Below, piece by piece: positions 52,519-63,842 of a stretch of DNA of 64,000 nt (position 1 is its first letter; each line of letters begins with the position of its first letter). The DNA is from Pollenia angustigena (lineage: Eukaryota > Arthropoda > Insecta > Diptera > Polleniidae): positions 205,285,253 through 205,349,252 of the forward strand of contig OV884060.1 of assembly GCA_930367215.1 (NCBI GenBank), written 5' to 3'. Under the pieces are notes generated by a model. The model ran no database searches, was not told where the DNA came from, and saw only the letters and a list, made by a program, of their open reading frames with translations. The position numbers and the translations under genes were made by a program.

Positions 52519-54029
52519 ATGTGTACTTAAACATGGGTCCTAGAACCAATATTTTTGTGTGTTGCACACATCCACACAAACCTAAGGTGGTGTGGCTAAA
52601 AAATCCACTACTGTCATTTTTTTAAGTGCAACAACCTTTTTTTGTTTATGCCTTAAAATTAAAAAAAAAAAACATTTGTGGAATTTTTCAAAAAAAAAAA
52701 AAAATTGTGAACTTGCCATATGTTACTGACTGCTATAGCAAGTATAATTTAGTTCATTTATTTATTTAACGTATAAATAAAATTGTGCTATAGCAAAAGA
52801 GCAACTATTCAAACACTGTTACCGTTAACATCTTACAACAAAATGAATTCGAACATATTGACATAATTGAAAAAAGAAGAAGAAAAAAAATTATTTAAAA
52901 TGTGTTTTGGCATCATATCAATTTTCACATCCTTATGAAAAAAGGCAACTGGAAGAAATACAATATTCTAGGCCACACATCATGAGGCCATTGCACATCC
53001 TTGTTAATATGCAAAGAAAAAAAGTAACGAACAAGTAAAAAAAAAAACGAAAAATAATATTGAAAACCAGGTTGCCGTAATAAAACCAAAGGAAACTTTT
53101 AAAGAAGAAACTGTAAAAACGAAGAAGCTCAAGTTCAAAAAGTCAATTTAAGTTTGTGTTCAACACCATCACCACCAGCAACCATCACTGCCTGACTCCT
53201 TTACTTACTACTACATACTGCTGCTTACGGCCAATTACTTTAACTGGCAGCCAACACTATGGCAATGAATGCCATCATGATGGCGGCAATCGATGTTAAT
53301 CATAATATTGGGTCAAAATTAACACCACTCCAGAGAGCACATTCCAACTGCAAGTTGCGAAGCAAAATACGGAACTTTTTTTATTTTGTTCATTGTTGTT
53401 TTTTTCTTTTGTTTTGCTTTTGGTTTTATTTATCATTAATTAATTAAAACAAACAAATAATTCATCCATACTAAAGTTGATGTAAGAATTTTGCACAGTT
53501 TTTTTATTTTAAAGTAAAAAAAAAATAAGCAGAATTGTAAAAGAGTTTAATTCTAAAGTCATCCTTACAATAACAAAATGCATCTGTATTAAAACCCTTC
53601 ACAAAAGTTGGATAAAAACAGAATGTTATTGAATAAGAGACTTTTAAAACTAAAAGTTAAGGGGTAAATATTAGAGATTTATAGAGCCAGCCTTGGTTTT
53701 TTGCCGTTATCTCATTTGTAGACCGAATTGGCTGAATGTTATATGAAAAGTATGTATACACATAGCGAAGAAGGTCATTAACAACTTGCCAACTAATCGT
53801 ATTAAAACAATAACGTTGACAATATTTCGACAACATCTGCTGTCAAATGTTTAACAAAACGTTGTCGAATTGAAACTAAAGATTTTAAAAATGTCATTGT
53901 TGTCAAATTGATAACATTCTGTTGTCAAAGTAATAACGCCCGGTTATTACGTATTCGTACGTATTTTGAGGAAAATACAACCATGTCATGATACGTTGTG
54001 ATTGTTTTTTGAAAATGTTCTAACAATAA
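52519..54029. other. Mostly unassigned; one host-exon candidate inside
   Basis: 52519-53150 and 53460-54029 show no motif beyond homopolymer runs. Repeated ATTGTTGTCAAA/CGTTGTC words occur at 53810-53930. See 53160-53450 for the only stretch with exon-like composition. Confidence 0.35.
53160..53450 (+). CDS. Candidate 5' exon of an unrecognised host gene
   Basis: A locally less A/T-rich stretch with CACCATCACCACCAGCAACC at 53168, then an ATG at 53259 opening MAMNAIMMAAIDVNHNIGSK and LTPLQRAHSNCKLRSKIR. After about 45 codons it degenerates into poly-Phe/Tyr translation, as expected if the exon ended before 53370. The upstream trinucleotide-rich sequence resembles neural-gene leaders in flies. 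No donor site is convincing (GT occurs at about 53355) and I do not recognise the peptide. It may be non-coding. Confidence 0.25.
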
Positions 54030-54477
54030 CACTGTGCTCGAAATTGACACTTTTTTAAGACAGGCCAGCAACATGGCGATTTAGCATAATTCGGGTCTGC
54101 AAAAAATTATAAGTCTAGCTGCATTTTATAATTTTTTGTGAATTTTTAAAAAACAAAAATTTCGGCACTTTGATAAAAAAAATTATTTTTTTCCAAAAAA
54201 AAAATCTATTTCTAAAACGACTGCTCATATTAAAAAAAAGTTTTATTAAGTTTTAAAGGAAGCTTTAATGCGGAATTTCAGTTTTTTTAATAAACTAACC
54301 CGTCTTTGAGTTACGCGAATATATGTTGTTCAACCTCCTCCATTTTCAAAATAACGGTATATCTCGAAAACAAGAGCTAACCCAAAAAAAAACGGTGGGC
54401 GCCATTGAATTCAGCGTACCCGAATTATGCTAAATCGCCATGTGGCCGGCTTGTCTAATTTTGCAACTAGCATAGTG
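54030..54477. mobile_element. CACTA-like miniature element
   Basis: Ends CACTGTGCTCG (54030) and the inverse of CACTATGCTAGTTGCAAAA (54477). A taa trinucleotide flanks both sides (54027-54029, 54478-54480). The inner TIR has AACATGGCGATTTAGCATAA and its inverse. CACTR ends plus a 3-bp duplication are the CACTA/EnSpm signature. 448 bp, no gene. Partial relatives at 4490-4617 and 49725-49925. Confidence 0.75.
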
Positions 54478-54617
54478 TAATTAGATCAGAGATGCATTTT
54501 CGTCGAAATATGTACGACTTGTGTGATCGTGTAGACTATCCTTAATTGTGTATGTACTTATGGTGTCAAATTCATTTCTTTGCTACAAGTTTAACAAATA
54601 AAAACAGTTACAAATTA

Positions 54618-55080
54618 CAGTACTTTTTGCTTTTAGTCACATCCTTTTGTTAAAGGCAAATCGTGGATTATATCGCTAATGTGCAATCAAGCTTAATTCA
54701 CATATATCGAGCCCTAACCGCGAAAATAACGTAAGCGACATGATTTTCAATTTTCGTTTTTTTTTTTAATAAATGACTTTATTGGCAACACATGCATCAT
54801 CTCCTAAAATGTCATGGTCACATAAGGTACCGTTACGGTTTTTTAGCAAAAACAATTTTATTGTAAGCGACAAATTTCATACAAAATTTATATGAAATAA
54901 AATAAAAAAGCTCTCTCCTGTAAAATTTGATTTTTGGCGCTAACGTTATTTTCGCGGTTAGGGGTTGATATATGCCACTATGAGGCATATAACCGAATTC
55001 GAATATAGTCAATGTATGTGAATATAGAAAATCAAAAATTCATATTAAAGCAGGCTAATGGTTTTGCAACAGAGTTGCAT
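54618..55080. repeat. Pogo/Tc1-like repeat with TATAGTCAC modules, copy 2
   Basis: Begins ta-CAGTACTTTTTGCTTTTAGT. Carries ATATGCCACTATGAGGCATA and ACCGAATTCGAATATAGTCA, shared with 11630-11680 in inverse order. Interrupted by the MITE at 54712-54963. Confidence 0.45.
54712..54963. mobile_element. MITE with CCCTAACCGCGAAAATAACG ends
   Basis: CCCTAACCGCGAAAATAACG at 54712 and its inverse ending at 54963. TIR about 26 bp with one mismatch. The interior is A/T-rich. Confidence 0.8.
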
Positions 55081-55331
55081 ATTGTGTAAAAAAACTAGTT
55101 AAAATATTTAAAAAATATTTCATCCCTGAAACCAAGCTCAATAACTAATATTTTTTCTAGTAGAGAGTTGTTAAAAAAATTAAACGATTTTCTTAGTTTA
55201 AATTTAAATAGTTTCCTGTATGCTGGCTTTCAGTGTCATTCATTTAATGTTAATAAAATGTTGCCAACTATTAATAAAAACTAAATCCTTGAAGAAGTTG
55301 AAAAGAATACCAAGGAAACGTCGGATGTTAT
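55081..55331. other. Spacer
   Basis: A/T-rich, nothing recognised. Confidence 0.4.
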
Positions 55332-56008
55332 TCACCCCTATCGTGAAAAATTTGTCCCTCGTAATTTTTCCCCTTTTCACATATTTGCGATCATGAACAA
55401 CTCCCATGAAAACATGTTATTCAAATGAGAATAATAACGTGAAAAAATGTTCACGGGAAAAAATTCCCCTTATCGTGAACAATTTTTTCCCTCGTAATTT
55501 GTTCTCATTTCCCTTAGATTTGCTCACTTTATTTTTGCTAGGGAACAGAACATGTATGTAAGAAGCTCCTCCTATATATCGAATATTAAGGGTTAATAAA
55601 GTTAAAAAGGCACAAACCAATATATTGCTCAACAAAATGCAAAGTAAGTGCTGGTTCACACACGTCATGTTTGACTCTTCAAGTCTTGATCTTTTAGGAG
55701 AGAAGGGAAAAGAGAATGCCATTTCCTTTCCCCTCTCTCCTAAAAACTCAAGACTTGACGAGTCAAACTTGACGTGTGTGAACCGGCACCAACAGGTAGA
55801 TTGGCTGCGGATTTGTGAAACTTTCGATTTTTGAACAAAAATGTTATTGATGTTTAATTTTTTTAATCTTTCTTCTTTTTTTTACATTCACTGGAACTGA
55901 TAGCGTGAAAAATTTTACACATGTGAGTCACGATTGCTTTTTTCCCTTCGAGGGGAATGAAAATTTCATGGGAACAAAAATTCCACTTATTATTCACGAT
56001 AGGGGTGA
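55332..56008. mobile_element. TIR element containing a nested hairpin MITE
   Basis: TCACCCCTATCGTGAA at 55332 and its inverse ending 56008. Subterminal AAAATTTGTCCCTCGTAATT and related GTGAACA/GGGAAAA motifs recur at 55335-55520. Non-coding. Carries 55649-55788. Confidence 0.7.
55649..55788. mobile_element. Hairpin MITE
   Basis: Arms of about 65 bp (TGCTGGTTCACACACGTCAT on the left; TTGACGTGTGTGAACCGGCA on the right) and AGGAGAGAAGGGAAA with its inverse near the centre. Readings on both strands are translations of this palindrome. Confidence 0.85.
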
Positions 56009-56046
56009 TTGAGAATGAAATAAATGATCAATAAGATTTCTCTATG

Positions 56047-56106
56047 ACGCGCTAAATTCCCAATTTTTATTTTTGATAAATACACTGAAATTTATTGGTG
56101 AGGAAA
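56047..56106 (-). repeat. Penelope-like repeat scrap
   Basis: AAATTCCCAATTTTTATTTT, TGATAAATACACTGAAATTT and ATTGGTGAGG resemble 30252-30310. Confidence 0.4.
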
Positions 56107-56309
56107 AGTTAAATTTTTTCATTTTTTTCAGAGTTGTATATTTTATAGAAGCCTAGGAAGAAAATCAGGGATGGATTATTGAGCAGTTGGCAAGGAGCTC
56201 CTTCTAACAAACATAAACTTCTGCTTGTTAGAGGTTTTTATTTCTTTTGATTGAAACCACAAGCAATGTTTTGATTTTATCTCATTCAATCAACCATTCG
56301 TCGGCTTAA

Positions 56310-56832
56310 TATGCAAACCTGCTAAATCCACTTTTTACGTAAATTGAAATTTTGATCGACCAGCATGTAATTTTTCTTCGATTGGCTGACACACCCAGGA
56401 ACGATATCCATATTTTTAGTGTTTGGGTTAACAAACACAACCCTTAATACCGTTCGTAACTACTTTCAAGAAAGAGCTGAAAATTATATAGTGTTCTGTT
56501 CTTCGTTAAAAAAAAAAAAAAACAGAACAATTATAGTGATACTGTATACAAACATTATATTTTAATGCTCTTTAATGTTTCTTTTTTACATTGATAAAGA
56601 AATTAACAAACCAAAAATTTTAGCAACGACCGCAGCACGAACAGCTTGAGTTGGATAAGAACAGTATTATTTTTGTGCTCGAAAGATGACAAACAGTTAA
56701 ACTATATTTTTTTAATGATTTACTACACAAACACCATTCGCGTTTGTGTTTTCCACAAATCTACCGTACCGTAAACACTAAAGGAGCGATATTTAGTGTT
56801 TATGCCTGAAAGGGAGTTAGCAGGTTTGCATA
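56310..56832. mobile_element. TIR element with TTAA duplication
   Basis: TTAA at 56306-56309 and 56833-56836. Ends TATGCAAACCTGCTAA and TTAGCAGGTTTGCATA are perfectly inverted. TTAA duplications occur with piggyBac and some Kolobok elements; the ends do not match the piggyBac MITE at 42184. Internal inverted GTGTTTGGGTTAACAAACAC. Non-coding. Confidence 0.75.
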
Positions 56833-57162
56833 TTAAGCAATTTGCATTTATTGGTTATATTGGGATGGACATAAAAACTTTTTGTTTTTCGTTTGTTTTA
56901 CTTTTACACATTTAATAATTATTTTTTGGCGCAAAATTTTTTACAACAGCCGAATTTTATTATTGGAAAAAAGTGTTGTTAACGCTTATTAGAATTCAAA
57001 GAAAATTAATTTATTGTTGAAACGCTACAACAGTGGTGAATATTGCTTATTAATACAAACTGGGCATTCAATATTAAACACGCTAAATTAGTGTTAAGTA
57101 ACTATTATTTTGTTCCATTGTAACTTAGAAAAATTTATCACTTTGTAAGGGTGCGTGTAACC

Positions 57163-58658
57163 TAGGCCTGCCATACGTCCAGGTTTTCCAGGATTGTCCT
57201 GGTTTTTGAATACTTGTCCTGGTGTCCTGGTCCACTATTAAATTGTCCTGGTTTTTTTACAGGTCAAGACAAAAAATTAGTTTTTTGCTGTTTTAACAAA
57301 GGTTAAGATTTCTGTTATAACATAAGGCAATTGTATCAACAATTTTAATTAAATTCAACTGTTATCTGTTGTAAACGACGTTTAACTAAAAGCTTTCAAT
57401 AATATTAGATGAGAGTCAATCCTCTTTCAAATTTTGTTTCAACTAGTTGCTTTAAAAAGTTATACCATGTTAACAACTTTTATAAGTAATCGAAAACCGA
57501 TAACAAATTACTTTCTTAAATATAGCCCATACACGTTTCAATTCAATTGTCAACTGAGTCGGTTGTTGTCCAAATCGAAGCGTGTATAACTTTGCCAATT
57601 GATTAGTTTGACAGTTTTGATTTTGATTTTTTCTAGTCTGCTCAATGGACTAAAGAAAGAAACTCGTTAAAGACTGAAACACTGGAGAGTAATATTCAAT
57701 GTAAGTAACTATATCAAAGACTGAAATTAAGTTCTAGAAAAAGTGCAATCTTCTGAAAAGTATTATAGCTTAGAACATTTTAAGCTCAACTTTTTATTAT
57801 TTTTCATCGTTTTTATGTACATGACGTACACGTTAATTTTTTTTTAATATATGAGAAGTGGTGTAACCCCTGACTTATTATAAGATGATGAAGAGTTAAC
57901 ATTAACTCTTGCACTATAGTACTTAGTTGCAACGGCCCATGCAAAAACTATGTGTCTAGCGCCATCTGTTTTGGATACAAACAGTTGACTTACTCGACTA
58001 TTGCACTGTTAATAACAGTGCAAAGAACATATCTTTCACCAGAACCGTTACCAAGTAACAACTTCAGCGCTGATAGCCTCATATATTGTTGGATTTAAAA
58101 ATAAAAAATTAGTGGTTTTTATATATACATACATGTACATTAGGGATATAACCATTTGCATTTTTTGCAAATATCAAAAAGGACCTATCATAGTGAGATA
58201 GTGCATAAAAAAATATGAAGAAATGTGCCTTCCTTTTTTCGCGAGCGTTCAAAAAGGTTCGGCACCGATCGCGATGAAGTTTTAGCTTATAATTTTTTCA
58301 GTTTTACAGGAAATCCATAATTCTAACGTCGAAAGCCATGCTGGTCTTTGCATTTCGTGATTTTTTAAGGAAATGGCGATTCCTTGCATTCCAAAAAAAG
58401 AAACCAAAAAAAACGATACAATACATACATAATAAAAATTAAAAAAAAAAAAATGTTTGGTGTTTTAGAAATTGCATTCGGTGCCGAAGGTTTTTGGACC
58501 GAAATGACCCCTGATATCGATTTTTAATATCAGTATAACATTGCCCATACCGTAATGTACATACATATGCATTAAAAAATAACTTTTTTGTTGGCGTAAT
58601 TTTTTATCCATTTTTTCTATGTGTGCTGGTTGATAGGTTCAAACTTCTGGCAGCCCTA
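57163..58658. mobile_element. Non-autonomous hAT element
   Basis: Identical 8-bp duplication gtgtaacc (57155-57162, 58659-58666). Ends TAGGCCTGCCA and TGGCAGCCCTA are inverted. Subterminal GTCCTGGTTTT motifs repeat at 57178-57255. About 1.5 kb without a recognisable transposase. Confidence 0.85.
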
Positions 58659-58666
58659 GTGTAACC

Positions 58667-59199
58667 TGATAAATATATTACACAAATATAATGCATTATT
58701 ATTTTTTAGAAAAGAAAAATATGCAAAAACCATTAACTACACACAACCTTTCTTCATCATATTTTTCAATTTCTGTTCTATGATATTTTACAGACGTTAT
58801 TGCTTGTGTTAAGACATCACAGATTTACTTGTGTGGTCGTGGGGTTAAATGTCACATAAAGATGTCGCCAATGCAGATCACCTTGGAAACCTCTATTCTC
58901 TAAATTTGACATTTCATTATTGTCTTGAAATCGGGGAAAAATGTAAGATTTTGTTTTATTTTGTGATTGAAGTGTTAGTGATCTTGGAAATTTTTTTTTT
59001 TTAGTCGTATTCGCTAATGAGGTTTAACTTTTTAAATAAAAATTTCTCAAGTCGGACCACCTCCAATACGTCTTTTTTTAATTCTCTACTGTATTATTGT
59101 CCCATAATAAGGAAATATTTTACAGTTAATTTGGACTTAGTATGAGAAATGTAAGTGATTTTAACTTTTCGTTATATTTATGTATTCGCAAACGAGTCG
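58667..59199. other. No gene recognised
   Basis: A/T-rich spacer. CAAGTCGGACCACCTCCAATA at about 59050 recurs loosely at 60635-60655 (TCCGACGTGGACCACCTCGA), so part is repeat. Confidence 0.4.
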
Positions 59200-60613
59200 T
59201 GGTTTTTTAAACCCATAACACAATTGTGGAGAGCGTGCTATGTGTTTGTGCTGATGCTTATGGCGCTTAAAAATATTGGTTATAGGCCCACCTTTAAGTT
59301 AGCCATTTAGAATCACTTTATGAATCGATCTAGCGATGTCCGTTCGTCCGGCTAGCTGGCTGTCCAACTTTGGAGGAAATTTTCCACATAGGTTTTAATT
59401 GCCACAAGGACCTAGCCTATTGCAAATGGTAAGAATCAGTCCATAATTTCACATAGCCCCTATACAAGCTTCTATCCGGAAAAGTCTTTGTGTCCTTAAC
59501 CATGTCATTATGTTGGTATTTGGCTTAAATTTGGTCCAAACTTATTTTATTGCAATCTAAATCATCCTTTCAAATATTGCAATAAAAATTGGCGGCAAAG
59601 ACTTTTGCGATAGCTACTATGCTATGACAAAATGTTGTGCTGCAGCCGTATTCTGTAATTCGCTAAAGCTAAATCTCTATCGGCAAAAATCTAAAAAATT
59701 GATTTAGCGGTTTTTGGCTACGAATGCAATTCTGTAACGTGCATTGCTAAATTTGGCAATGCCATACAAATTTAATTTGCCGCAATTTCAACTTTCAATG
59801 TCATCGCTAAAATTTTTCAATGTTGTGTTCTCTAAAGGGCAAATTAAACCACACAAATGGCTTGGGAAATATGTCGAAATTTTACGTTTGTACAAACATT
59901 TTGTGTTGTTAATTGGGGTGTTTGCTGTTTGTACAAACATTTGAAGCAATGTTTGCAGAAATATTAAAAATTTTTAATATTTGGCAGACATGTTGGATAT
60001 TTGTCAAACTTTTTGTGGCGTCTAATGCTAAATGTATTCAATTCAATTAATTTTTAATCTTGAATTAAACTTTTTTTAGTAGTATTGCTTGCCACAAAAC
60101 AGCTCGTTCTTTAAATCACTTTTTACTTTAAATTATTTGTCTTTATTTTATAATTTCTTCTCCGTTTTAAGCAAAAAGCAACAAAGTTGCCGCAGCACTA
60201 TCGGCATCTGCATTCACTGAAAACAAAACAAAAATGAAAATTTGTGTTTGTACGGAGAATATTTGTGTTGTTTATTGGAAAACCCCGAACGGAAACAATA
60301 TGTGTGTTTGCCAAGCATTTTGCGTGGTTTATTATGCCCTTAAGGCATTTTAGCGTTCGAGATTTAACTTTAGCTAAGCGAATTACAGAATACGGCTGCA
60401 GGTGTGTCCAAAATTGACTATATGTAGGTCCCATATAAACCCACATCATAAAATCCCTTAAAGGCAAGCATATCTCATATAGATAAGAGATCTAAATACA
60501 ATTTGGTACAAATATCATGGCGGTTCCATGATTGTTCATGGGACTTAAAAACATACTGTGGCGTAGGGTATCATATGGTCGGGCTTGGCCGACTGTACTT
60601 TCTTACTTGTTAA
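59200..60613 (+). repeat. Repeat family A, copy 3, interrupted
   Basis: Starts AACCCATAACACAATTGTGG and TTTGTGCTGATGCTTATGGC, and ends GTAGGGTATCATATGGTCGG then GACTGTACTTTCTTACTTGT. Interrupted by 59641-60400. Confidence 0.65.
59641..60400. mobile_element. TIR element inserted in repeat family A
   Basis: TGCAGCCGTATTCTGTAATT at 59641 and AATTACAGAATACGGCTGCA ending 60400 are perfectly inverted. The TIR continues inward as CGCTAAAGCTAAATCTC. Contains a TTGCCGCAATTTC/AAAGTTGCCGCAGC pair. 760 bp, non-coding. Confidence 0.8.
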
Positions 60614-62710
60614 AAGAAATATCAAAAGGTTCCGACGTGGACCACCTCGATTACGTGAATTTTTTAAATCTACAGGAAAAAATGGAAACTATACCGCTTT
60701 AGCTTATGTCTATGACCTTCAATGTTACTTTTCCTCATTCGCTAACGAGCCAAACAATTTTTGATAAATATCGGAATTTTTTAATGAAATCATTTATTAA
60801 TTAGCTGTTGAATTAAATTTTTATTGGTTATTATTTGCTATAAATGTGGTTTTTATTGTCTATGCCACAGTATTAAAAGTTAAAGTTGTTATGAATTTAA
60901 ACGAACCGGAATCTTGTAAAACAATTTCAAAAATTTTCTTTTCAAGCCATTGTCAATTCACTTAAATACCGAGTGTGGGGCCGTTATATTTAAACACGTT
61001 TGCATGTGTTTGTGGAAATATTTGTGTAAAAAATGCATTGTGACCACCTAATTTAGTATGACTTACATACATACTTGTATTATGTGGGTTGTATGTCACC
61101 TATGGCGTCCAGACTTTTTTGTTGATGTTGTTGCCATTATTATTGTCTGTCTTTTTGGTAAGATTGCAAATGAGTAAAACGGTGTTTTGTTTTTTGACTG
61201 CAAGTCCGCATTTACACATTTTTAATCTAAAACACAAACATGTTTTTATTTTTTTTGATAATTTTATTCGAAGTTTGAATTCGTATTGTGAATTTTCATA
61301 AGCTTTGTTAATAGAGAAGGAAAGAGAGAGAGAGAGAGAAATAACGAAAAGCAATATTAATTGAATGCAATATTTAGTCACTGCTGGCTGCATCCAGTCA
61401 AGCGGTTCAACTTCAATTCCATTAGCACACACACCTCTTCTAGGTGTTGTGCAGCCTTAAAATGAAACATTAATACGCATTTTAGTTTTTTGTGGAATTT
61501 TTTTATATAAATAGAACGCTACAATTGGGGACTTGGCTAAAGTTTTGTAAATTTTTAACGTACCTGCAAAATAATTTTGTTTAGTGTCAAAGTGTATGAC
61601 TAAATCCATTCGTATATAATTTATTTACAAGCTACTTCGTAAGCATCAAACAGTTATTCTTATCCGCTCAGGTCATTGCATGTTGAAAAAAGTACATGCA
61701 ATACGAAAAAAATTCACTTTCAGGGACTTATCCACTCAGGACATTGCAAGTTGAGTTTTATGTTTATAGGTAAAAAATAAACTATAATCAAAAAAAGTAC
61801 CAGTTGTAAAACAAAAAGCTAAAGAAAGGAATTTAATTTTCCATATTTCCCCCTTTTTTGGTACTTTTTTCTCCCCATTAAAGTATCAAAAATTTCAATA
61901 TTGTTGTGGGAGCCCATAAATTAATACGTATGTATTTTTCAATGAATGGAGAAAAATATTTTGTAAAAAAAGTACCAAAAATAGTTAAGACTTGCGCCCC
62001 TTAAACGTTCGAACTTCGTTAAAGTTCCGAATTCGTATTTGTACTTTTAAGACTAGTTTCGAATGTTATATAAACTTAATTTCTATGTTTATTGGCTTAA
62101 AAGATAAAGGGGAGGGAGGGGGGCGGTGACAAAAAGTTCCAAAATACAGGTTTCACCCGTTTGCACTACAAAAGGGGCGAATTTCAAAAAAGTACCAGAC
62201 ACCTTTCCGCTTATTTTTCTAAACAACAACGATAAGTATTACATTTTTTTTTGTAAATCTTTTAGTTCTAGAGATATAGGGTTACCGAATTTGCCCGTAT
62301 TCATCTTTTTACCCCCTAAACATTCGAATTTTAAAAAGTTCCGTCTTGGTGCATCGATTTGGGGAGAGACCAACCAGTCAAAATGTGAAATTTTTAGCTT
62401 CAGGATTTTAGGCTGTGCGAAGATGAATAAGTTATGCTACGGTTACACGTATCAAATATTTGACGAATAAACGGTACCAACATATAAACTAAATAATCAT
62501 TTCCTTTATTTAATTTCAATATTTATTTTGATTATAATACCACACCTTACAAACAACAGTTTTTAGCAATGTCTACATAGTAGAATAATTAGTTTAGTTT
62601 TTGAAATAAAGACCATGTTAAATCTCACTAACTATTAAACAAAAGTAAGGGTTACTCTTATTTGTTCAAATATTTGATAAGTGTGACCGTAGCTTTAGTA
62701 ACGTTACAAG
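60614..62710. other. No gene recognised
   Basis: A/T-rich. Includes an (AG)n run at 61322-61341. The readings at 61089-61432 and 62126-62470 have no domain. A direct repeat TCAGGTCATTGCATGTTGA/TCAGGACATTGCAAGTTGA lies at 61669 and 61736. Confidence 0.4.
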
Positions 62711-62957
62711 ATATCGTCATCTAAAATACAAAACAACGTATCATAAAAAAATTCAAAATTGACTTTTTGATTGGTTTTTGTTCGTTAAACTGCACGTTCA
62801 CAAAAAAAGTTTGATCCCTGCGATCAAAAATGTGCGACTTTATTAAAGAAATTCAAACTCCAAGTACAATTTGTTGTTATTGATAATGTAAAGTTTTTTG
62901 CTTCTCCTGTAAACTTAAAAAAAGTGTTACGTTGTTTTGTATTTTAGGTTACGATAT
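62711..62957. mobile_element. Short TIR element
   Basis: ATATCGTCATCTAAAATACA then AAACAACGTA on the left and TACGTTGTTT then TGTATTTTAGGTTACGATAT on the right. TIR about 30 bp with a few mismatches. 247 bp. Related sequence at 14882-14960. Confidence 0.75.
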
Positions 62958-63039
62958 ATACATTAAAGAAAAACACGTAAAAATTTTTTTAAATATTTAC
63001 ATAGTTTATTTCAGATTTTTAATAACAGTAATATAAAAC

Positions 63040-63115
63040 AAGTAAGAAAGTATAGTCGGTGAAGCCCGACCAAGTGATACCCTACACCACAGTATTAAAA
63101 AACGCATCATGCTTA
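63040..63115 (-). repeat. Terminus of repeat family A
   Basis: ACAAGTAAGAAAGTATAGTC and GAAGCCCGACCAAGTGATAC are the inverse of the family A end at 2045-2093. Truncated after GTATTAAA. Confidence 0.6.
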
Positions 63116-63639
63116 AGGCTAGATTACACTATTATACTTTGTATTCATACATGTTCAAAACTTAAGTAATATGATAGTGAGAATGCAATGTGTCACGAAA
63201 ATGACAAGTGTTATGAAAAACATTTGACATCCCATATGACTTCATCGTGTTTTGAAAATTTTCTAAACAATAATACTTTTCATTGGAGCAGGGTTGCATT
63301 TAATTTCATGTGTGAGTGTTTATCGTTAACTTAATACGAAAAGGCCCTAACTCATGTTTTTCATAGTTTACAGGAGAAGGAAAAAACTAAATAAATAAAA
63401 AAAAGATGCAATATTGATACAAAATTTGTTTAAACGCAATTTTTACAAATTTAGTGTTATATTAGTTTTATTAATTTTTATTTATTAATATGAGTAAGGG
63501 CTTTTTGTTGTTGTATTTTCTGAAAAAAAAATGAGTTGGGGCTTTTTTTTTAACGAGAACAAAAAGTAATTTAAAAGAAATTCATGTTTTAGACAAAGAA
63601 ACAAGGAAATTAAAAAAATTATAATCATATTACATTGAA

Positions 63640-63842
63640 AAGTAATAAAATCTTCATAATATATTGGTAAATTTTCATAAAAGTGATGGCAGTCTTTGGG
63701 CAGCAACTTCTTTAAATCTTGCAAGTGATCCCACTTTTTCTTGGAGATTTCCAATTTTGAAGTATAAAGGGGGCCAGGTTCAATATGTTTATTAGCAGAC
63801 TTTGTTCTTTGGGGTAGAAGCTCGTATTCGCCACATATATCT
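63640..63842 (-). CDS. Possible internal exon of an unrecognised protein
   Basis: On the minus strand an acceptor-like TTATTTTAAAACAG precedes a reading that starts DICGEYELLPQRTKSANKHI and continues to SKKKWDHLQDLKKLLPKDCH and FYENLP. The charged, helical pattern with W-x3-L-x2-L-K-K-L-L and H-x-FY-x-NL looks protein-like rather than low-complexity. A possible donor is AATGTAATA at about 63636. I cannot name the family; a TE-encoded protein is as likely as a host gene. Beyond about 63640 the reading turns into Ile/Phe/Leu repeats. Confidence 0.35.

Noticed and set aside
55417..55834. Opposed readings of 101 and 69 codons with shared Ser/Arg-Leu sequence
   Set aside because: Both are translations of the two arms of the hairpin MITE 55649-55788.
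61322..61341. Possible regulatory GAGA element
   Set aside because: A simple (AG)n run with no promoter or gene nearby; treated as a microsatellite.
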